A DNA stretch of 64,000 nucleotides, from positions 832,169-896,168 of the forward strand of contig NZ_LMRF01000001.1 of the NCBI RefSeq assembly GCF_001424755.1, written 5' to 3'. The first letter of the stretch is position 1. The number at the start of each line of letters is the position of its first letter. The stretch comes from Marmoricola sp. Leaf446. Lineage in GTDB: Bacteria > Actinomycetota > Actinomycetes > Propionibacteriales > Nocardioidaceae. Made by a program: the position numbers and the translations under genes. The notes under the pieces are model-generated. The model was not told the DNA's origin. It was given only the letters and a program-made list of their open reading frames with translations, and did not search any database. Shown one piece after another: positions 56,161 to 64,000 of the stretch.

Positions 56161-57030
56161 TCAGACGGTCCCCGCGCCGGCGCCGGAACCCACGCCCACC
56201 GCGCCGACACGCGTGACGTCGAGCGGGTTGCGCTCGCCGACGTAGCGCTTCTGGACCCAGGTGGCCAGCAGCGTCAGCGCCAGGCACATCAGGATGTAGA
56301 GCGCCGCGGTGACGAAGATGGCCGGCACCTGGTTGTTGAACTGCAGGTAGATCAGCCGGGTCACCGCCGTCAGGCCGGGCGCCGCGACGGCGTACCCGAG
56401 GCTGGTGTCCTTGAGCGCCACCACGCACTGGCTGATGATCGAGGGCAGCATGATCTTGACCGCCTGGGGCAGCAGGATCAGGTTGGTGACCTGGTTCTTG
56501 CTCATCCCCAGGGCGTACGCCGCCTCGGACTGCCCCTTCGGCACCGCGACGATGCCCGCGCGGAACACCTCGGCCAGCACCGACCCGTTGTAGAGCGTCA
56601 GCGCCACCACGACGCTCCAGTAGGCGCCGGACTCGCCCCGGGTGACCCCGAAGGTGAAGAAGACCAGGATCATCATCAGCAGGGCCGGGACGGCGCGGAA
56701 GAACTCCACCACGACCGCCGCCGGCACCGAGATCCACCGGCGGTCGGCGAGCTTGGCCACCCCGAGGACGAGACCGAACACGAGCGCGCCGACGACGGCG
56801 CTGGCCGCCATCTTCAAGGTCGTGAGTACGCCGTCGACCAGGATGACCTCGACGTAGCGGGGGGTGATGAAGACCTCCCACAGGTCGTAGTCGAACTGGC
56901 CCTTCTGCTGCAGCCGCAGCAGGACGAGCGCGACGATCCCCAGGAGGACGAGGCTGACCAGGACGGTGTACAGCCGGTGGCGCCGGACGGTGCGGGGACC
57001 GGGGGCGTCGTACAGGACCGAGGCGCTCAT
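56161..57030 (-). CDS. gluD: Glutamate ABC transporter permease GluD
   Basis: A 289-residue amino-acid permease of the HisMQ family. A first helix near residues 22-40 is followed by the periplasmic stretch and the core LTTLKMAASAVVGALVFGLVLG, EFFRAVPALLMMI and the EAA loop AYALGMSKNQVTNLILLPQAVK. The C-terminal tail is Gly/Val-rich. Its ATG overlaps the gluC stop (TGATG). Last gene of gluABCD. Confidence 0.9.
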   Translation of the reverse strand: MSASVLYDAPGPRTVRRHRLYTVLVSLVLLGIVALVLLRLQQKGQFDYDLWEVFITPRYVEVILVDGVLTTLKMAASAVVGALVFGLVLGVAKLADRRWISVPAAVVVEFFRAVPALLMMILVFFTFGVTRGESGAYWSVVVALTLYNGSVLAEVFRAGIVAVPKGQSEAAYALGMSKNQVTNLILLPQAVKIMLPSIISQCVVALKDTSLGYAVAAPGLTAVTRLIYLQFNNQVPAIFVTAALYILMCLALTLLATWVQKRYVGERNPLDVTRVGAVGVGSGAGAGTV

Positions 57031-57713
57031 CAGGCGACCCTCCAGCGGCGTTCGAGGCGGTTGGCCACGAAGGACACCGCGAGGACGAGCACGACGAAGA
57101 GCAGGGCGAAGGTGAGGAAGACGCCGTAGCGCTGGGTGGGGTCGTCGTTGGTGAAGGACCGCATCCGCGCGAAGGCCTCGAAGACGCCGAACGCCCCGGC
57201 CACGGTGGTGTTCTTCAGCAGGGCGATCAGCACGCTGGCCAGCGGCGGGACCGAGGCCCGCACCGCCTGCGGCAGGATCACCTGGCGCATCACGCCGCCG
57301 AAGGGCAGCCCGATCGCCCGGGCCGCCTCGGCCTGACCGAGCGGGACGGCGTTGATGCCCGAGCGCAGCGCCTCGCACACGAAGGCCGAGGTGTAGACGC
57401 TCAGCGCGACCACCGCGGCCGTGAACAGGTTGTCGAGGTTGACGCCGCCGAAGGTGAGGTCGATGACGTCGTAGGTGATGCCGATCTTGGGCGCCGCGAA
57501 CCGGAAGAAGAGCAGCACGAGCAGCAGCGGGGTGTTGCGCACCAGGCTGACGTACGTCGCACCCGCGGCGCGCAGCACGGCGACCGGTCCGACCCGCATC
57601 GCGGCCAGCAGGGTGCCGCCGACCACCGACAGCACGGCCGAGACAGCGAACAGCACGAGCGTGGTGGCGAACGCGCGGACCACGAGGTCGAGGTTCTCCA
57701 GGACGATCGTCAC
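57030..57713 (-). CDS. gluC: Glutamate ABC transporter permease GluC
   Basis: A 227-residue HisMQ-type permease. ATTLVLFAVSAVLSVVGGTLLAAMRVG, SLVRNTPLLLVLLFF and the EAA loop ARAIGLPFGGVMRQVILPQAVR are present. It starts with GTG 57713, behind GAAGGGAGGG, and follows gluB after a perfect 16-bp hairpin. It pairs with GluD in the importer. Confidence 0.9.
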   Translation of the reverse strand: MTIVLENLDLVVRAFATTLVLFAVSAVLSVVGGTLLAAMRVGPVAVLRAAGATYVSLVRNTPLLLVLLFFRFAAPKIGITYDVIDLTFGGVNLDNLFTAAVVALSVYTSAFVCEALRSGINAVPLGQAEAARAIGLPFGGVMRQVILPQAVRASVPPLASVLIALLKNTTVAGAFGVFEAFARMRSFTNDDPTQRYGVFLTFALLFVVLVLAVSFVANRLERRWRVA

Positions 57714-57741
57714 CGGCGCCCTCCCTTCGGTTCGAGCGACG

Positions 57742-57778
57742 CGCCCGGGGTGACCGTCGAGGTCACCCCGGGCGCGGC
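57742..57778 (-). terminator. Perfect 16-bp hairpin between gluB and gluC
   Basis: Arms 57742-57757 and 57763-57778 pair without mismatch around a 5-base loop. It lies 11 bases after the gluB stop, in the same position as the hairpin after xylF, and probably sets the binding-protein to permease ratio by partial termination or RNA protection. Confidence 0.75.
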
Positions 57779-57788
57779 TGCGGGTGGG

Positions 57789-58685
57789 TCAGGCCTGGCA
57801 GTCGTCGAGCTTCGGGGGCTCGGGCGTCTCGACGTCCTCGCCGCCCAGCGTGGCCTCGAACGCCTCGGCCCAGGAGCCGTCGTCGAAGGACTTCTGCAGG
57901 GTCTCGTTGATGAACTCGCACATCTCCGGGGTGTCCTTGGAGTAGCCCACGCCGATGCGCTCCTCGGAGAACGGCTCGCCGACGACCTTGAGCTCGCCCT
58001 CGTTCTGGGCGGCCAGGCCCAGCAGGATCGAGCCGTCGGTGGAGACCGCGTCGACGTTGCCGTTGAGCACGTCGTCGGTGCACTGCGAGTAGTTGTCGGC
58101 CGGGGTCGGCACGGCGCCCTCGGCCTCGATGTTCTCCAGCGAGGTCGACCCCTGGGCGGCGCAGACCTTCTTGCCCTTGAGGTCGGCGATGCCGGTCACG
58201 TCGCTGTCGGCCTTGACGAGCACCTGCTGCCCGGTGAGCAGGTAGGGCCCGGTCTGACCGACGATCTGACGACGCTCGGGCGTGATGGAGTACGACGCGA
58301 GCACCAGGTCGACGCGGTCGGACTGCAGGTAGGGCTCCCGGTTGTCCGAGACCGTCTCCTCCCAGGTGACCTTGTCCGACTCGGGGTCGATGCCGAGCGC
58401 GGCCACGATCAGCTTGGCCACCTCGACGTCGAAGCCGGTGGGCACGTCGGACGCCGCGTCCTTGAAGCCCAGGCCGGGCTGGTCGAACTTGACCCCGACG
58501 GTGATCTCGCCCGCCTCGGCGAGCTCCTTCATCTTGGTGCCGTCCTCGAAGTTGTCGGCGGCGTTCTCGACCGCGTCGACGTCGGAGGAGGTGCCGGACT
58601 CCTCGCCGGCGTTGCCGCCGCACGCGCTGAGCGCGAGGGCGAGGCCGGCGGTCGCGAGGACCGCCCTGTTCCGTGTGAACCGCAT
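57789..58685 (-). CDS. gluB: Glutamate ABC transporter substrate-binding lipoprotein
   Basis: A 298-residue family 3 solute-binding lipoprotein. Lipobox LALSACG gives lipidated Cys22. The ligand fold has [47 protein letters not shown] and [15 protein letters not shown]. The ATG at 58685 follows AAAGGAGAAG. Second gene of the operon, 100 bases after gluA. Confidence 0.92.
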   Translation of the reverse strand: MRFTRNRAVLATAGLALALSACGGNAGEESGTSSDVDAVENAADNFEDGTKMKELAEAGEITVGVKFDQPGLGFKDAASDVPTGFDVEVAKLIVAALGIDPESDKVTWEETVSDNREPYLQSDRVDLVLASYSITPERRQIVGQTGPYLLTGQQVLVKADSDVTGIADLKGKKVCAAQGSTSLENIEAEGAVPTPADNYSQCTDDVLNGNVDAVSTDGSILLGLAAQNEGELKVVGEPFSEERIGVGYSKDTPEMCEFINETLQKSFDDGSWAEAFEATLGGEDVETPEPPKLDDCQA

Positions 58686-58785
58686 GTGCTTCTCCTTTGT
58701 CCGGGCCGGTGACCCGATCCCTGTCCGGTGGTGTGGAAGTGCAGCTGTCCCGAGCTCTGGGGACGCCGGCCGCGTGGGCCGGGCG

Positions 58786-59526
58786 TCAGTGGGTGAGGAT
58801 CTTGCCGAGGAAGTCCTTGGCGCGCGGCGACTGCGGCCGCGTGAAGAACTCCTCGGGGGTGTTCTCCTCCACGATCGCCCCGTCGGCCATGAACACGACC
58901 CGGTCGGCGGCGGTGCGGGCGAACCCCATCTCGTGGGTGACCACGATCATGGTCATGCCCTGCTTGGCGAGGTCGACCATGACGTCGAGGACCTCGGAGA
59001 TCATCTCCGGGTCCAGCGCCGACGTCGGCTCGTCGAAGAGCATCGCCTTGGGCTCCATGGCCAGGGCGCGGGCGATGGCGACGCGCTGCTGCTGGCCGCC
59101 GGAGAGCTGGGCGGGGTACTTCTCGGCCTGGTGGCCCACCCCGACCCGGTCCAGCAGCTCGCGGCCGCGCTTCTCGGCGTCGGCCTTGCTCTTGCCGCGC
59201 ACCTTGATCGGACCGAGGGTGACGTTCTCCAGGATCGTCTTGTGGGCGAAGAGGTTGAAGCTCTGGAACACCATGCCGACCTCGGAGCGCAGCGCGGCGA
59301 GGGCCTTGCCCTCCTGCGGCAGCTCCTGGCCGTCGAGGGTGATGCGGCCCTTGTCGATGGTCTCGAGCCGGTTGATGGTGCGGCACAACGTCGACTTGCC
59401 CGACCCCGAGGGCCCGATCACGACGACCACCTCGCCCTTGGCGACGGAGAGCCGGATGTCCTGGAGGACGTGCAGCTGGCCGAACCACTTGTCGACGTGG
59501 TCGAGGACGATCAGGGGCTCGGGCAT
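58786..59526 (-). CDS. gluA: Glutamate ABC transporter ATP-binding protein
   Basis: A 246-residue polar-amino-acid ATPase: Walker [11 protein letters not shown]-loop [12 protein letters not shown], signature [15 protein letters not shown], Walker [15 protein letters not shown], switch VTHEMGFAR. First gene of gluABCD. TAGGGT ends exactly 6 bases before the ATG 59526, a clear leaderless-type promoter. In corynebacteria gluABCD also lies in the recX-miaB region. Confidence 0.95.
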   Translation of the reverse strand: MPEPLIVLDHVDKWFGQLHVLQDIRLSVAKGEVVVVIGPSGSGKSTLCRTINRLETIDKGRITLDGQELPQEGKALAALRSEVGMVFQSFNLFAHKTILENVTLGPIKVRGKSKADAEKRGRELLDRVGVGHQAEKYPAQLSGGQQQRVAIARALAMEPKAMLFDEPTSALDPEMISEVLDVMVDLAKQGMTMIVVTHEMGFARTAADRVVFMADGAIVEENTPEEFFTRPQSPRAKDFLGKILTH

Positions 59527-59713
59527 GGCCGCACCCTAGGGGGAGGGTGGGGTCGAGTCGAGCGGACCGGGTGGCGCGTGCCGCATCGCGACCCGTTCGT
59601 GACCTGGGCCGCGACGCTCGTCACTCCGTCCGTGCGGACGTTTCGCCGGACCCGCGCAGGGCACAGCAGAGGTGTCCGCTGCGCGTCACCCGAGCACGAG
59701 GAGAGCAACCACG

Positions 59714-60418
59714 ATGAGCACCCTGGTCGGCAGCCTGGTCCGCGGCACGGTGAGGACGGCGTACGGCGCCGCCCGCCACCCGATCGCCACCGCCTCGCAG
59801 GCGGTGGGGCTCGCCACGGACGTGGTGCGCCTGGGCGTGGGCGTGGTGCACGGCCGCATCCCCGGCTCGCCGCCCGAGCAGCGGCCCGCCACGCGGCCGA
59901 GCACCCAGCGTCCCGCCGGGGACCCCGGGGACGCGCGCGCGACCGGCACCGCGGCCTCCACCAGCCCGGCCTCCGACCCGGCCCGGGCCGCGGAGTCGCG
60001 GCCGACCACCTCGCGCGACGCCGCGCCCGCCGCTCCGGCCGCGCCGGCCGCGCCGACCGGCGCGCCGGTCGAGCCGGTGACCGACGCCCCGGGCGAGCCC
60101 GAGGCCAGTGCGCCGCCCCGGATCCCCACGCCCGACGAGATCGCCGTCCGCGCGGCCGGACCGATGCCGGGCGCCCCCGGCGAGGCGTTCTCCACCGAGC
60201 CCAAGGTGGCCAGCCGCGAGGTCGAGCACGGCGGGAGCGCCACCGGCGACCGCGAGGCCGTCGACGGCTTCCTGGAGGACATGGAGGCCGGCGAGCCCGA
60301 GTCGCCGGTCGACGCCATCGGCTCCACGACCGGCACTCCCGAGCCCGGCGCCGAGGCGGCCGTGCTCTCCGAGGCCGAGACGCTCCAGCGCGGGGCGGAG
60401 CGCAACCCGGGGGAGTGA
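59714..60418 (+). CDS. Low-complexity Ala/Pro/Glu-rich hypothetical protein
   Basis: A 234-residue protein. A 45-residue conserved-looking N-terminus ([31 protein letters not shown]... in pieces) with amphipathic helices is followed by about 130 residues of Pro/Ala/Thr low complexity, then [14 protein letters not shown] and acidic segments. No family recognised, no signal peptide. ATG 59714 follows GAGGAG. It lies between gluA (divergent) and miaB. Confidence 0.7.
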   Translation: MSTLVGSLVRGTVRTAYGAARHPIATASQAVGLATDVVRLGVGVVHGRIPGSPPEQRPATRPSTQRPAGDPGDARATGTAASTSPASDPARAAESRPTTSRDAAPAAPAAPAAPTGAPVEPVTDAPGEPEASAPPRIPTPDEIAVRAAGPMPGAPGEAFSTEPKVASREVEHGGSATGDREAVDGFLEDMEAGEPESPVDAIGSTTGTPEPGAEAAVLSEAETLQRGAERNPGE

Positions 60419-60455
60419 CCCGCCGCGACGACGGCCCGTACCCTGGGTGACTGTC

Positions 60456-61952
60456 ATGGCTGAGCAACGCACCTACGAGGTCCGCACCTACGGGTGCCAG
60501 ATGAACGTCCACGACTCCGAGCGGCTCACCGGGCTGCTGGAGACGGCCGGCTACACCGCCGCCCCGGCGGGCGCCGAGCCGGCCGACGTGGTCGTGCTCA
60601 ACACCTGCGCGGTGCGCGAGAACGCCGACAACAAGCTCTACGGCAACCTCGGTCACCTCGCCTCGGTCAAGAAGAAGCGGCCGGGGATGCAGATCGCGGT
60701 CGGGGGCTGCCTGGCCCAGAAGGACCGCGCCACCATCACCGACAAGGCTCCCTGGGTCGACGTCGTCTTCGGCACCCACAACATCGGCTCGCTGCCGGTG
60801 CTGCTGGAGCGGGCCCGGGTGGCCGAGGAGGCCCAGGTCGAGATCCTGGAGTCCCTCGACGTCTTCCCGTCCACGCTGCCCACCAAGCGCGAGTCGGCGT
60901 ACGCCGCCTGGGTCTCGGTCTCGGTCGGGTGCAACAACACCTGCACCTTCTGCATCGTCCCGGCGCTGCGCGGCAAGGAGAAGGACCGCCGCCCCGGCGA
61001 CGTCCTCGCCGAGGTCGAGGCGCTGGTCGCCGAGGGCGTCAGCGAGGTCACCCTGCTGGGGCAGAACGTCAACGCCTACGGCGTGGAGTTCGGCGACCGC
61101 CAGGCGTTCTCCCGGCTGCTCCGCGCCTGCGGTGAGGTCGAGGGCCTGGAGCGGGTGCGGTTCACCTCTCCCCACCCGGCAGAGTTCACCGACGACGTCA
61201 TCGAGGCGATGGCGCAGACCCCCAACGTGATGCCGTCGCTGCACATGCCGCTGCAGTCGGGCTCCGACCGGGTGCTCCGGGCGATGCGGCGCTCCTACCG
61301 GCAGTCCCGCTACCTCGGCATCATCGAGCGGGTGCGGGCCGCGATGCCCGACGCCGCGATCACCACCGACATCATCGTGGGCTTCCCCGGCGAGACCGAG
61401 GAGGACTTCCAGGACACGCTCGAGGTCGTCCGGCGGGCGCGGTTCTCCAGCGCCTTCACCTTCCAGTACTCCAAGCGCCCCGGCACCCCCGCCGCCGTGC
61501 TCGAGGAGCAGGTGCCCAAGGCCGTGGTCCAGGACCGCTACGAGCGGCTGGTCGCCCTCGTCGACGAGGTCGCCTGGGCCGAGAACCGTGCCCTCGAGGG
61601 CCGGGTCGTGGAGCTGATGGTCGCCGAGGGGGAGGGCCGCAAGGACGCGGCCACCCGACGCCTCACCGGCCGGGCGCGCGACAACCGGCTGGTGCACTTC
61701 ACGCCACTGGCGGTCGACGGCACGCCGCTCGAGGTCCGTCCCGGCGACGTCGTCGAGGTCGTCGTGTCGTACGCCGCACCGCACCACCTGGTCGCGGACG
61801 GTCCCGTGAGGTCCGTACGCCGCACCCGCGCCGGCGACGCCTGGGAGGCGAGGACCGCCGCACCGGCCACCGCGACACCGGGGGTCTCGCTCGGCCTGCC
61901 GACCATCGGGGTGCCCGCCCCGCTGCCGCCGCTGGTCGACGGCTGCCGCTGA
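60456..61952 (+). CDS. miaB: tRNA-2-methylthio-N6-dimethylallyladenosine synthase
   Basis: A 498-residue radical-SAM methylthiotransferase acting on A37 of tRNAs after MiaA. The UPF0004 cluster cysteines are in YGCQMN, NTCAVRE and GGCLAQ; the radical-SAM cluster is CNNTCTFC; the TRAM tRNA-binding part ends near residue 450 with a variable tail. The ATG at 60456 sits 11 bases after TACCCT. miaA lies 1.5 kb downstream, separated by three leftward genes. Confidence 0.96.
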   Translation: MAEQRTYEVRTYGCQMNVHDSERLTGLLETAGYTAAPAGAEPADVVVLNTCAVRENADNKLYGNLGHLASVKKKRPGMQIAVGGCLAQKDRATITDKAPWVDVVFGTHNIGSLPVLLERARVAEEAQVEILESLDVFPSTLPTKRESAYAAWVSVSVGCNNTCTFCIVPALRGKEKDRRPGDVLAEVEALVAEGVSEVTLLGQNVNAYGVEFGDRQAFSRLLRACGEVEGLERVRFTSPHPAEFTDDVIEAMAQTPNVMPSLHMPLQSGSDRVLRAMRRSYRQSRYLGIIERVRAAMPDAAITTDIIVGFPGETEEDFQDTLEVVRRARFSSAFTFQYSKRPGTPAAVLEEQVPKAVVQDRYERLVALVDEVAWAENRALEGRVVELMVAEGEGRKDAATRRLTGRARDNRLVHFTPLAVDGTPLEVRPGDVVEVVVSYAAPHHLVADGPVRSVRRTRAGDAWEARTAAPATATPGVSLGLPTIGVPAPLPPLVDGCR

Positions 61953-61962
61953 GGGCGTCGGC

Positions 61963-62601
61963 TCAGCGTCGCCGGGCCACCACGACCGCGCAGACGGGCT
62001 CCCAGCCCAGCGTCAGGTAGAGCCGCCGACCCTCGTCGGAGGCCACCAGGACGCCTCGGTCGGCACCGGCCTCCACGGCGGCATCGCCGAGCAGGCCCAT
62101 CACGACCGAGCCGAGCCCACGGCGTCGGTGGGCGGCCACGGTCGAGATCCGGTCGGGGACGGCGACCGCCCGCACCAGCCCGACCTGGCCCCACGCGGCC
62201 GGTGAGCCGTGGGGGGCGGTGATCCCCACCTCGGCGCGGTGGGGTCCCGGGCGTGAGGTCGTCGCGGTGTAGCCGGGCGGGAGGGGCGCCGCGGGCGACG
62301 CGGCCAGCGACCGGGTCATCAGCCACTCGGGCACGTCGGCCGTGGCCAGCCCGTGCTCCGCGAGCCGGTCGGCGACCCGGCCGGGGTCGGTCGTGGGCAC
62401 GGTGACCCAGGGGTCGCGCTCGTCCCACGAGGCCCGCGCCGCGACGTCGGTGCGGCGGGGGTGGCGGTCGGCGTCGAGCACGAGCAGCTCGACCTCGCGA
62501 CCCGGGGCCCCGACCGGGGTCCGCAGCACGCCCTCGGCGACCTCCTCGGCGGGCGGGAGGTCGCGCGAGCAGGCCCACCCGGCGACCCACGCGCGCACCA
62601 C
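61963..62601 (-). CDS. GNAT-family acetyltransferase
   Basis: A 212-residue protein. The C-terminal half is a GNAT domain with the acetyl-CoA loop AAHRRRGLGSVVMGLLGDAA and the following LVASDEGRRLYLTLGWEPV; the N-terminal half (VRAWVAGWACSRDLPPAEEV) is of the type seen in actinobacterial two-part GNAT proteins. Substrate unknown. GTG 62601 is the best start; the frame is open through the preceding stop region without another usable codon. Confidence 0.8.
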   Translation of the reverse strand: MVRAWVAGWACSRDLPPAEEVAEGVLRTPVGAPGREVELLVLDADRHPRRTDVAARASWDERDPWVTVPTTDPGRVADRLAEHGLATADVPEWLMTRSLAASPAAPLPPGYTATTSRPGPHRAEVGITAPHGSPAAWGQVGLVRAVAVPDRISTVAAHRRRGLGSVVMGLLGDAAVEAGADRGVLVASDEGRRLYLTLGWEPVCAVVVARRR

Positions 62602-62648
62602 GTCGGGCGGCGGCGGGGCCGGACGGGCGCGGGCCGTGCTGGGACGGG

Positions 62649-62888
62649 TCAGACGGGCGGCTCGTCCTCGACGTGCTCCTCGGACTCGTCGACGTCCTCG
62701 GGGGCGTCGATCTCGTCCGGCACCTGGTCCTCCTCGACCTGGGCCGAGCGCGGCTGGTCGGGGGTCGCGGGTGGCTGGTCGTCGGTGTCGACGCGCGGGG
62801 CGTCCGCGGGGCCGCCGGGTGCGAAGTCGGGCGCCGGGTCGGTGGTGGGCTCGGGGGCGGGCGAGAGGTCGCCGTCGGAGGAGCTCAC
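62649..62888 (-). CDS. Small acidic Pro-rich protein
   Basis: A 79-residue, strongly acidic and probably disordered protein ([19 protein letters not shown] to the end EEHVEDEPPV). No family recognised. The GTG overlaps the stop of the MT0933-like gene by GTGA, so the two are made together; it could be a partner of that protein. Confidence 0.6.
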   Translation of the reverse strand: MSSSDGDLSPAPEPTTDPAPDFAPGGPADAPRVDTDDQPPATPDQPRSAQVEEDQVPDEIDAPEDVDESEEHVEDEPPV

Positions 62889-63295
62889 CGGTCGCGACCC
62901 GGGGTGCCGTCGCCCTGCGGGCCGGTGGGGGCCTTGGGGTCCTTCTTGGCGGTGGGCGTCGAGGGGCTGCTGGGGCCGGCGGGGTGGTCGGTGCCGCGGG
63001 TCGGGCCGGCACCGCTGCCCACCCCGGTGCCGGTGGTTCCGGCGGTGCCCGTGACGGGACCGGTCGGCGTCGTGGGGCCGTCGGGGCCGCGGCCCCCGAG
63101 GTCGTCGTTGCGGCCGTCGAGGTTGTCCAGGCCCTGCTTGGCGCGGGCGACGCCCTGGCTGATCTTGTCGGTGTGCTTGCCGCCGGTCTTCTTGTCCACG
63201 GCGGCGGCGGCCTTGTCGAGGCCCTGGTTGATCTTGTCGCCGTGCTTGTCCACGGCGTCGGACAGCTTCTTCTTGGCATCGTCCATGAAGCCCAT
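62885..63295 (-). CDS. MT0933-like antitoxin-family protein
   Basis: A 136-residue protein. The N-terminal 55 residues ([37 protein letters not shown]) match the Rv0909/MT0933 antitoxin pattern; the rest is a Gly/Pro/Thr-rich tail. In M. tuberculosis the partner toxin (SRPBCC-type Rv0910) is adjacent; none is here, so it may instead be a general stress protein, as often with this family. The ATG at 63295 follows AGGAGGA. Confidence 0.7.
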   Translation of the reverse strand: MGFMDDAKKKLSDAVDKHGDKINQGLDKAAAAVDKKTGGKHTDKISQGVARAKQGLDNLDGRNDDLGGRGPDGPTTPTGPVTGTAGTTGTGVGSGAGPTRGTDHPAGPSSPSTPTAKKDPKAPTGPQGDGTPGRDR

Positions 63296-63309
63296 GGCGT
63301 CCTCCTGGG

Positions 63310-63333
63310 TCTCGGTGTCTCGGTGTCTCGGGG
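63310..63333. repeat. 8-bp tandem repeat, three copies
   Basis: GTCTCGGT twice then GTCTCGGG, in the leader before the MT0933-like gene. Short slippage repeat with no evident role. Confidence 0.6.
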
Positions 63334-63429
63334 TCTGCGGGATGGCGGGTGCGGGCCGCGACGTGCCGGCGCGTCGGTCACGGCGTACCCGCCTGGCCTG
63401 CGTCCAACCTAGCGGGCGAGACTAGGCCG

Positions 63430-64000
63430 GTGACCGCTCCTGCGCTGCCCGTCGTGGCGGTCGTCGGCGCGACCGCGGCCGGCAAGAGCGACCTGGCCCT
63501 CGACCTGGCCCTGGACCTCGGCGGCGAGGTGGTCAACACCGACTCGATGCAGCTCTACCGCGGCATGGACATCGGCACCGCCAAGCTGCCGGAGGCCGAG
63601 CGGCGCGGCGTGCGCCACCACCTGCTCGACGTGCTCGAGGTGACCGAGTCGGCCACGGTGGCGCAGTTCCAGCAAGAGGCCCGCGCTGCGATCGCGGACT
63701 GCCACGCGCGCGGGGTGGTGCCGGTGCTGGTCGGCGGCTCGGCGCTCTACACCCGGGCGGTGCTCGACCGGTTCGAGTTCCCGGGCACCGACCCGCAGGT
63801 GCGGGCCCGGCTGGAGGCGGAGCTGGCCGAGCGGGGTCCGCACTCGCTGCACGACCGGCTGGCCGAGGTCGACCCGGCGGCGGCGGCGCAGGTGCTGCCG
63901 AGCAACGGCCGGCGCGTCGTACGGGCGCTGGAGGTCGTGGAGATCACCGGCCGGCCGTTCGCGGCCACCCTCCCCGTCCACGAGTACGCCGCCCCGGCGA
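63430..64000 (+). CDS. miaA: tRNA dimethylallyltransferase, 3'-truncated by window edge
   Basis: The first 190 residues of MiaA, which prenylates A37 of UNN-reading tRNAs, the substrate of MiaB. The P-loop is GATAAGKSD, followed by [29 protein letters not shown] and [19 protein letters not shown], all family signatures. GTG 63430 is chosen; GAGACT ends 6 bases before it. The frame is open to the end of the window; the C-terminal third lies outside. Confidence 0.95.
   Translation, partial: MTAPALPVVAVVGATAAGKSDLALDLALDLGGEVVNTDSMQLYRGMDIGTAKLPEAERRGVRHHLLDVLEVTESATVAQFQQEARAAIADCHARGVVPVLVGGSALYTRAVLDRFEFPGTDPQVRARLEAELAERGPHSLHDRLAEVDPAAAAQVLPSNGRRVVRALEVVEITGRPFAATLPVHEYAAPA

Overview
The window is chromosomal DNA from a very GC-rich actinobacterium. 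The signs are near-exclusive G/C third codon positions, many GTG starts, a fused F420-precursor synthase (FbiC), an LLM-type F420-dependent oxidoreductase, a DUF3046 gene just before recA, and the order recA-recX-gluABCD-miaB-miaA. A Nocardioides-like organism is my best guess, but it rests on general impression, not on a marker gene comparison. No rRNA, tRNA, prophage, IS element or CRISPR array was seen. Both ends cut a gene: guaA at the left, opening at its catalytic cysteine, and miaA at the right.

Layout. 1-6.1 kb: guaA end, a gene-free stretch full of hairpins, a TauD-type dioxygenase, a cytochrome P450 with an altered K-helix motif, and a lipoprotein with a glycosidase-like barrel. 6.1-15 kb: a xylose locus made of xylFGH plus a ROK regulator on +, and xylB-xylA plus a second ROK regulator on -, facing each other across a repeat-rich spacer. 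15-24.3 kb (mostly -): fbiC, two glycerophosphodiesterases, an F420-type oxidoreductase, an MMPL exporter, a YbaK-type deacylase and a SigF/SigB-class sigma factor. 24.5-31.6 kb: acyl-CoA dehydrogenase divergent from a MerR regulator, a PspC/LiaF-like membrane gene set divergent from its probable two-component system, and an unknown protein. 31.7-38.7 kb (-): lhr helicase, nei2-type glycosylase and a membrane spermidine-synthase-like protein. 38.8-43.1 kb: two ABC exporters in tandem.

43.7-49.4 kb is a tightly coupled seven-gene run: MTAP-type phosphorylase, NDP-sugar epimerase, GT2, DUF2064 transferase, methyltransferase, membrane molybdopterin oxidoreductase and a membrane protein. Several genes join by 4-base GTGA overlaps. 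It is the best candidate here for an undescribed pathway. 49.8-64 kb holds DUF3046, a secreted nucleotidase, recA and recX, three small genes, the gluABCD glutamate importer, miaB, a GNAT protein, an MT0933-type antitoxin-like protein and miaA.

Themes. (1) recA carries a LexA box and a RecA-NDp/PafBC-type promoter; lhr has a close copy of the latter, tying lhr-nei2 to the DNA-damage response. (2) Both importer operons have a strong hairpin right after the binding-protein gene. (3) Many genes look leaderless, with a -10-like hexamer about 6 bases before the start codon. (4) Three long inverted repeats stand out: a 67-bp element in two inverted copies 9.7 kb apart, a 73-bp hairpin after fbiC, and a 26-bp-arm palindrome inside fbiC.
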